Source: Lentisphaerota bacterium (GTDB lineage Bacteria; Verrucomicrobiota; Lentisphaeria; Victivallales; Victivallaceae). From it: 64,000 bases of DNA. The stretch covers positions 1-64,000 of the forward strand of contig SUWH01000010.1 in the NCBI GenBank assembly GCA_015061605.1, given 5' to 3'. A program made the position numbers and the translations under genes. Position 1 is the first letter of the stretch. The number at the start of each line of letters is the position of its first letter. The notes below the pieces were generated by a model, which was given only the letters and a program-made list of their open reading frames with translations, made no database searches and had not been told where the DNA came from. This document shows, in pieces, positions 60,737-64,000 of this stretch.

Positions 60737-62070
60737 GCAAAAAATTGAATCGGAAAGCGGTCGATTTCCAACCGGATGCCGTGGAGATCGCCATGCGTCC
60801 GCTGCCGCTGGCAGCACGACTGGGCGTGTTTTTCGGCATTACCGTGTTTGTGGCCGCACTGCTTGCCAGCTATTTCTGCAAAGTCGATGTCATCGTCGAA
60901 GGTTCCGGAAAACTGGTTTCAGTCGATCAGAATATCGTAATGAAACCGCTTGACCGTTCCGTTATCAAATCCATCGATGTCAAAGTCGGTCAGGTGGTCA
61001 AACGCGGTCAGCTGCTTATCAGTTTCGACCCCTCGATAAACAAAGCTGAAGAAGAGCGCCTCCGCAGTGAATTGAACAGTATCGAAGCTCAATATGAACG
61101 CTGGCTCGCCGAATTTGAAAACCGGGATTATAAACTCCCCGTACAACCGACCCGAAATCAACAGTGGCAACGGGCTATTTTCGATCAGCGCAGCAACTAT
61201 TTCAAAGAAAAACTCCGCTACTTCGATGAATCAATAAAACGTGTCGAAGCCAATATTTCAAGCACCGATGAAACCATCTTGAAACAGCGTCAGCGATACA
61301 AAGCTCTCGATGAGATCGCCGGTATGTATGAGGATCTGCACCGCAAAAAAGCCGCTTCAAAAAAGGATGTTCTTGAAATACAAATGTCAAAAATGCAGCT
61401 GGAAGCGGACATCGCAAAACTGGAAAATTCCATCCGCGAAGCCAATCACGAAAAACAATCCACCGCCGCATCAAGAGAAACTTTTATCATGGAGTGGAAA
61501 AAGGATATTTCAGAGCAGCTCGTAGGTGCTGAACAATCCAAAACCACCATCCGCAAATCTCTTGAAAAAGTCCTGCGGCTCAATGAATATATCGAATTGC
61601 GCGCCCCATGTGAAGCGATCGTCCATGAAATCGCCTCATTCCCGGTGGGTTCCGCCGTCCGCGAAGCTGAAGCTCTCATCACCCTCGTCCCCATCGACTG
61701 CGAAATCGAACTCGAAGCGGAGATACCTGCCAAAGATATCGGCAGAGTCAATGTCGGCGATTCAGTGCGGGTTAAGCTCAATGCGTTCCCGTTCCAGAAA
61801 CACGGAACGCTTTCCGGAAAAATAAGAACCATTTCCGAAGACACCTTTCAGAAAGATAATGTCCGGCAGGAAAATGAAAAAATCGCCGAGGGAGCATACT
61901 ATCGTGCCCGTATACCTGTCACCGGTAAACTGCGCGGTACTCATGCAAATTTCCGCCTCATCCCCGGCATGGAAGCTCAAGCAGAAATCAAAGTCGGGGT
62001 CCGGCGCGTAATCGAATATATCATCCATCCGTTGGTAAAATCTCTGGATGAAGCAATAAGGGAACCGTAA
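60733..62070 (+). CDS. HlyD-family adaptor of the type I secretion system
   Basis: A 445-residue protein. A short cytoplasmic start with basic residues, one transmembrane helix (about residues 32-50, VFFGITVFVAALLASYF), a lipoyl half (KPLDRSVIKSIDVKVGQVVK), a long coiled coil (about 110-290), the second lipoyl half (RAPCEAIVHEIASFPVGSAV), and the conserved HlyD C-terminal block (AKDIGRVNVGDSVRVKLNAF...GKIRTISEDTF). It bridges the exporter and the outer-membrane tube. Its ATG overlaps the exporter stop (ATGA), so both are translated together. Confidence 0.93.
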   Translation: MSKKLNRKAVDFQPDAVEIAMRPLPLAARLGVFFGITVFVAALLASYFCKVDVIVEGSGKLVSVDQNIVMKPLDRSVIKSIDVKVGQVVKRGQLLISFDPSINKAEEERLRSELNSIEAQYERWLAEFENRDYKLPVQPTRNQQWQRAIFDQRSNYFKEKLRYFDESIKRVEANISSTDETILKQRQRYKALDEIAGMYEDLHRKKAASKKDVLEIQMSKMQLEADIAKLENSIREANHEKQSTAASRETFIMEWKKDISEQLVGAEQSKTTIRKSLEKVLRLNEYIELRAPCEAIVHEIASFPVGSAVREAEALITLVPIDCEIELEAEIPAKDIGRVNVGDSVRVKLNAFPFQKHGTLSGKIRTISEDTFQKDNVRQENEKIAEGAYYRARIPVTGKLRGTHANFRLIPGMEAQAEIKVGVRRVIEYIIHPLVKSLDEAIREP

Positions 62071-62126
62071 AGCAGAAAAACTTTTAATTTTTTTAATAAA
62101 ACAATAATTTTCAGGAGGAAACAAAA

Positions 62127-63842
62127 ATGAACAGACAGATCTTTTACTTGTGTGCAGGAGTTGTCCTTGCCGTTCTCAGCGGATGCAAATCTTTTGATGA
62201 GTATCAGAATGAACGCATCAACAAGGCCGTAACTCACTTTGAACGCGCCCGGTACACCGACATCAAACCGAATCATGTATTTTCCTACAACGAATGTGTG
62301 AAACTCGCGATCAAAAACAACCTTGATCTGAAAGTTTTCGGTTTGGAAGAAAAAGTTTCCAATGAAATGCGCACCAGCGAATTTCTCGGCATGCTCCCGG
62401 AACTCAACGTTTCCAACAACCTTACCCACCGTACCAATACCCCCGCTTCCAGCAGCGAGCAGCTCCATGGCACCGGACCCGGAACCTACTCCTATTCCCA
62501 GAGTCAGGACCGCACCGTCAACTATCTGAATGTAGACCTGGCTTTGAGCGTGATCGACTTCGGTCTGGCGTTTTTCAACACCTGTCAGGCCAATGACCGT
62601 ATGCTTCTGCGTCAGCAGCGCACCCGCCGCGCCGAACAGAATCTGGTGCTCGATGTCACCCGCGTCTATTTCCAGGTCGCAGCCTCCCAGCGGGCGGTCA
62701 AAGTCACAACTGAACTCCTTGCCAGCTGCAAAGAACGTTATGCTCTGATTGAAAAGATGGGCGAAAGCGGAAAAATCACTCCGTTCCGCGCTTTTGATGA
62801 AGTAAAACGCTTCGTCGATATGGAAAAACGCCTTACCAACTACATCCGCAGCTATGAAAACAGCTGCGTTGAACTCCGTTCTCTCATGGGACTTTATCCC
62901 AATGCAAAAATCAAGGTCGATGACTCAATTCTGGACAAAGTTCCTGAATTCACCCTGCCGGAAATCGAACTTATGGAACAGATCGCTCTCATGAAGCGTC
63001 CCGAACTTTATGAGATCGATATGCAGAAACATATCAATGTCCTCGAATGCCGCAAAACTCTCGTTTCCATGTTCCCCAACGTCCGGATGTTCATCGATTT
63101 TACCAACAGCAGCAACAGCTTCCTCTATCACAACAGCTGGATGGAGATCGGTATCCGCGCCGCTTACAATCTGCTCACTCTGCCCCGCCAGATCGCAAGA
63201 TACCGTGCATTCAGCGCCCAGGTCGATGCAGAAGAGTACCGCAGTTACGCGCAGGCGATCGCCGTCATGGCACAGGTCCGCATGGTTTCCGCCAATCTGG
63301 CGGCGACCCGCGAACGTTTTGAAATCGACAACCGTATCTATGAAGCCTACCGCAAAAATCTGAACAAGGCCGAAGCCGGCAAAAGAATTTCCAGTGAGCT
63401 TTCCCAGTTGGAACTTGACCACATGAAGCTGGTCACCGCCGAAACCGAAATTGAAAAATATCTCGCTCTCGGTAACTATTATGTTTCCTATTTCCGCGTA
63501 CTCAACACGCTCGGTATTGAAAATCTTCACAAAACTACCGTCGAAGGTCTGAAAAAGAGCCTCGAAGAAGAACGTGTCCGCGCCGCAGAAGAGTTGAAAA
63601 AAGCCAAAGCCGAATTCGATGCCGAACAGGCCGCGGCCGAAAAGAAAGCTGCTCCGGAAAAGAAAGTTGTCGCCGCTGAAAGGAAATCCGCTCCGGCAAA
63701 AAAGGCTGTAAAGAAAAATAATACCGGAAAAACGGTAAAAAAAGCGGTCAAAAAGAGTGCCGCAAAGAAAAATGCAAAATCTGTAGAGAGCAATGCTCCG
63801 GTGATCCCCGCTGATCCTTATGCCAAACCGATGGGAAAATGA
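62127..63842 (+). CDS. TolC-like outer-membrane lipoprotein with Lys/Ala-rich tail
   Basis: A 571-residue protein. The signal ends in a lipobox VLSGC (Cys20), so it is an acylated OMF-type channel. The two OEP repeats are visible: FSYNECVKLAIKNNLDLKVF and later IELMEQIALMKRPELYEIDM, each followed by long helices and a short membrane strand. Residues after ~485 form a non-family tail of charged repeats (KKAKAEFDAEQAAAEKKAAP, then KKAVKK and KKSAAKKNAK), ending VIPADPYAKPMGK. The tail could bind peptidoglycan, acidic substrate or envelope polymer. AGGAGG precedes the ATG. It completes the type I system started at 58184. Confidence 0.9.
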   Translation: MNRQIFYLCAGVVLAVLSGCKSFDEYQNERINKAVTHFERARYTDIKPNHVFSYNECVKLAIKNNLDLKVFGLEEKVSNEMRTSEFLGMLPELNVSNNLTHRTNTPASSSEQLHGTGPGTYSYSQSQDRTVNYLNVDLALSVIDFGLAFFNTCQANDRMLLRQQRTRRAEQNLVLDVTRVYFQVAASQRAVKVTTELLASCKERYALIEKMGESGKITPFRAFDEVKRFVDMEKRLTNYIRSYENSCVELRSLMGLYPNAKIKVDDSILDKVPEFTLPEIELMEQIALMKRPELYEIDMQKHINVLECRKTLVSMFPNVRMFIDFTNSSNSFLYHNSWMEIGIRAAYNLLTLPRQIARYRAFSAQVDAEEYRSYAQAIAVMAQVRMVSANLAATRERFEIDNRIYEAYRKNLNKAEAGKRISSELSQLELDHMKLVTAETEIEKYLALGNYYVSYFRVLNTLGIENLHKTTVEGLKKSLEEERVRAAEELKKAKAEFDAEQAAAEKKAAPEKKVVAAERKSAPAKKAVKKNNTGKTVKKAVKKSAAKKNAKSVESNAPVIPADPYAKPMGK

Positions 63843-63851
63843 GGTCGGATC

Positions 63852-64000
63852 ATGAAAGAATTTGAATTTTTCAAACTCGAAGAGCGGGTACTGTTTGAAG
63901 CCGCAGCTGCGGTGGAAATCGTCGCCGCTGCCGATGCCGCCGATGCCGCTTCGCAGGGGCAAAACGCAGAGCCGGACAACCATGAACCGGAAGCAGAGCG
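63852..64000 (+). CDS. Start of a second putative type I substrate with a LEPR-XLL-like N-terminus (3' end outside window)
   Basis: The visible 49 codons read MKEFEFFKLEERVLFEAAAA then VEIVAAADAAD and an acidic Asp/Glu/Asn-rich run. The F-x-x-LEER-V-L-F-x-AAA block matches the LEPR-XLL motif found at the extreme N-terminus of very large, repeat-rich exported proteins. It starts 9 bp after the TolC-like gene stop, so it is the fourth gene of the exporter operon and is a likely substrate. The protein's size and nature cannot be judged from here. Confidence 0.72.
   Translation, partial: MKEFEFFKLEERVLFEAAAAVEIVAAADAADAASQGQNAEPDNHEPEAE

Overview
The window looks like chromosomal DNA of a host-associated member of the Lentisphaerota (Victivallales-like). 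That placement is an inference. It rests on mixed gene content: polysaccharide lyase 8, GH20, sialidase, sialate O-acetylesterase, Gfo/Idh dehydrogenase, an exosortase-associated TIGR04073 protein, and a giant beta-helical protein with its own type I exporter followed by a gene whose product begins with a LEPR-XLL-like N-terminus. Genes are closely packed, often with ATGA-type overlaps. Many carry a strikingly uniform promoter, TTGnnn - 16/17 bp - TATATT.

Layout. 1-4.1 kb: the 3' end of a PL8 lyase gene, then a decayed mobile patch next to a tRNA-Val. The patch holds two copies of a recombinase-associated HTH gene, a serine-recombinase C-terminal remnant, a DRGH nuclease, and a nested hairpin resembling an integron attC site. 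4.1-8.7 kb (minus): an operon of GH20 hexosaminidase, Fe-alcohol dehydrogenase and a small monooxygenase, plus an M24 peptidase. 8.8-13.7 kb (plus): plsY, a TIGR04073 protein, and ychF-dksA/traR-lspA-nnr. 13.7-18.5 kb: sialidase, a TPR-like membrane protein, rsmG, an MFS transporter and a LysR regulator. 18.6-28.4 kb: two RND efflux systems, the second led by a MarR regulator. 28.5-33.2 kb: Gfo/Idh dehydrogenase, sialate O-acetylesterase and an S66 LD-carboxypeptidase. 33.2-42.2 kb (minus): miaA, three multi-membrane GT-C-type or GT-like proteins, a 2[4Fe-4S] ferredoxin, a parvulin-type PPIase, a small lipoprotein and the LolD/LolCE lipoprotein-release transporter. 42.3-45.3 kb: diaminopimelate dehydrogenase and an alpha/beta hydrolase.

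45.4-64 kb is the most distinctive region. Three small genes (85, 110 and 42 aa) lie upstream of an 11.2-kb gene for a 3739-residue Asn/Asp/Thr/Gly-rich beta-helical surface protein. A complete type I secretion system follows: an ABC exporter with two tandem degenerate C39-like domains, an HlyD adaptor, and a TolC-like lipoprotein with a long Lys/Ala-rich tail. At the edge begins a second putative substrate with a LEPR-XLL-like N-terminus. A dispersed 270-300 bp repeat, also present upstream of the LD-carboxypeptidase, sits upstream of the exporter and appears to run into its promoter.

Taken together the genes suggest a Gram-negative anaerobe feeding on host glycans (sialylated, N-acetylhexosamine-containing, glycosaminoglycan), with substantial investment in lipoprotein trafficking, efflux and large exported surface proteins.
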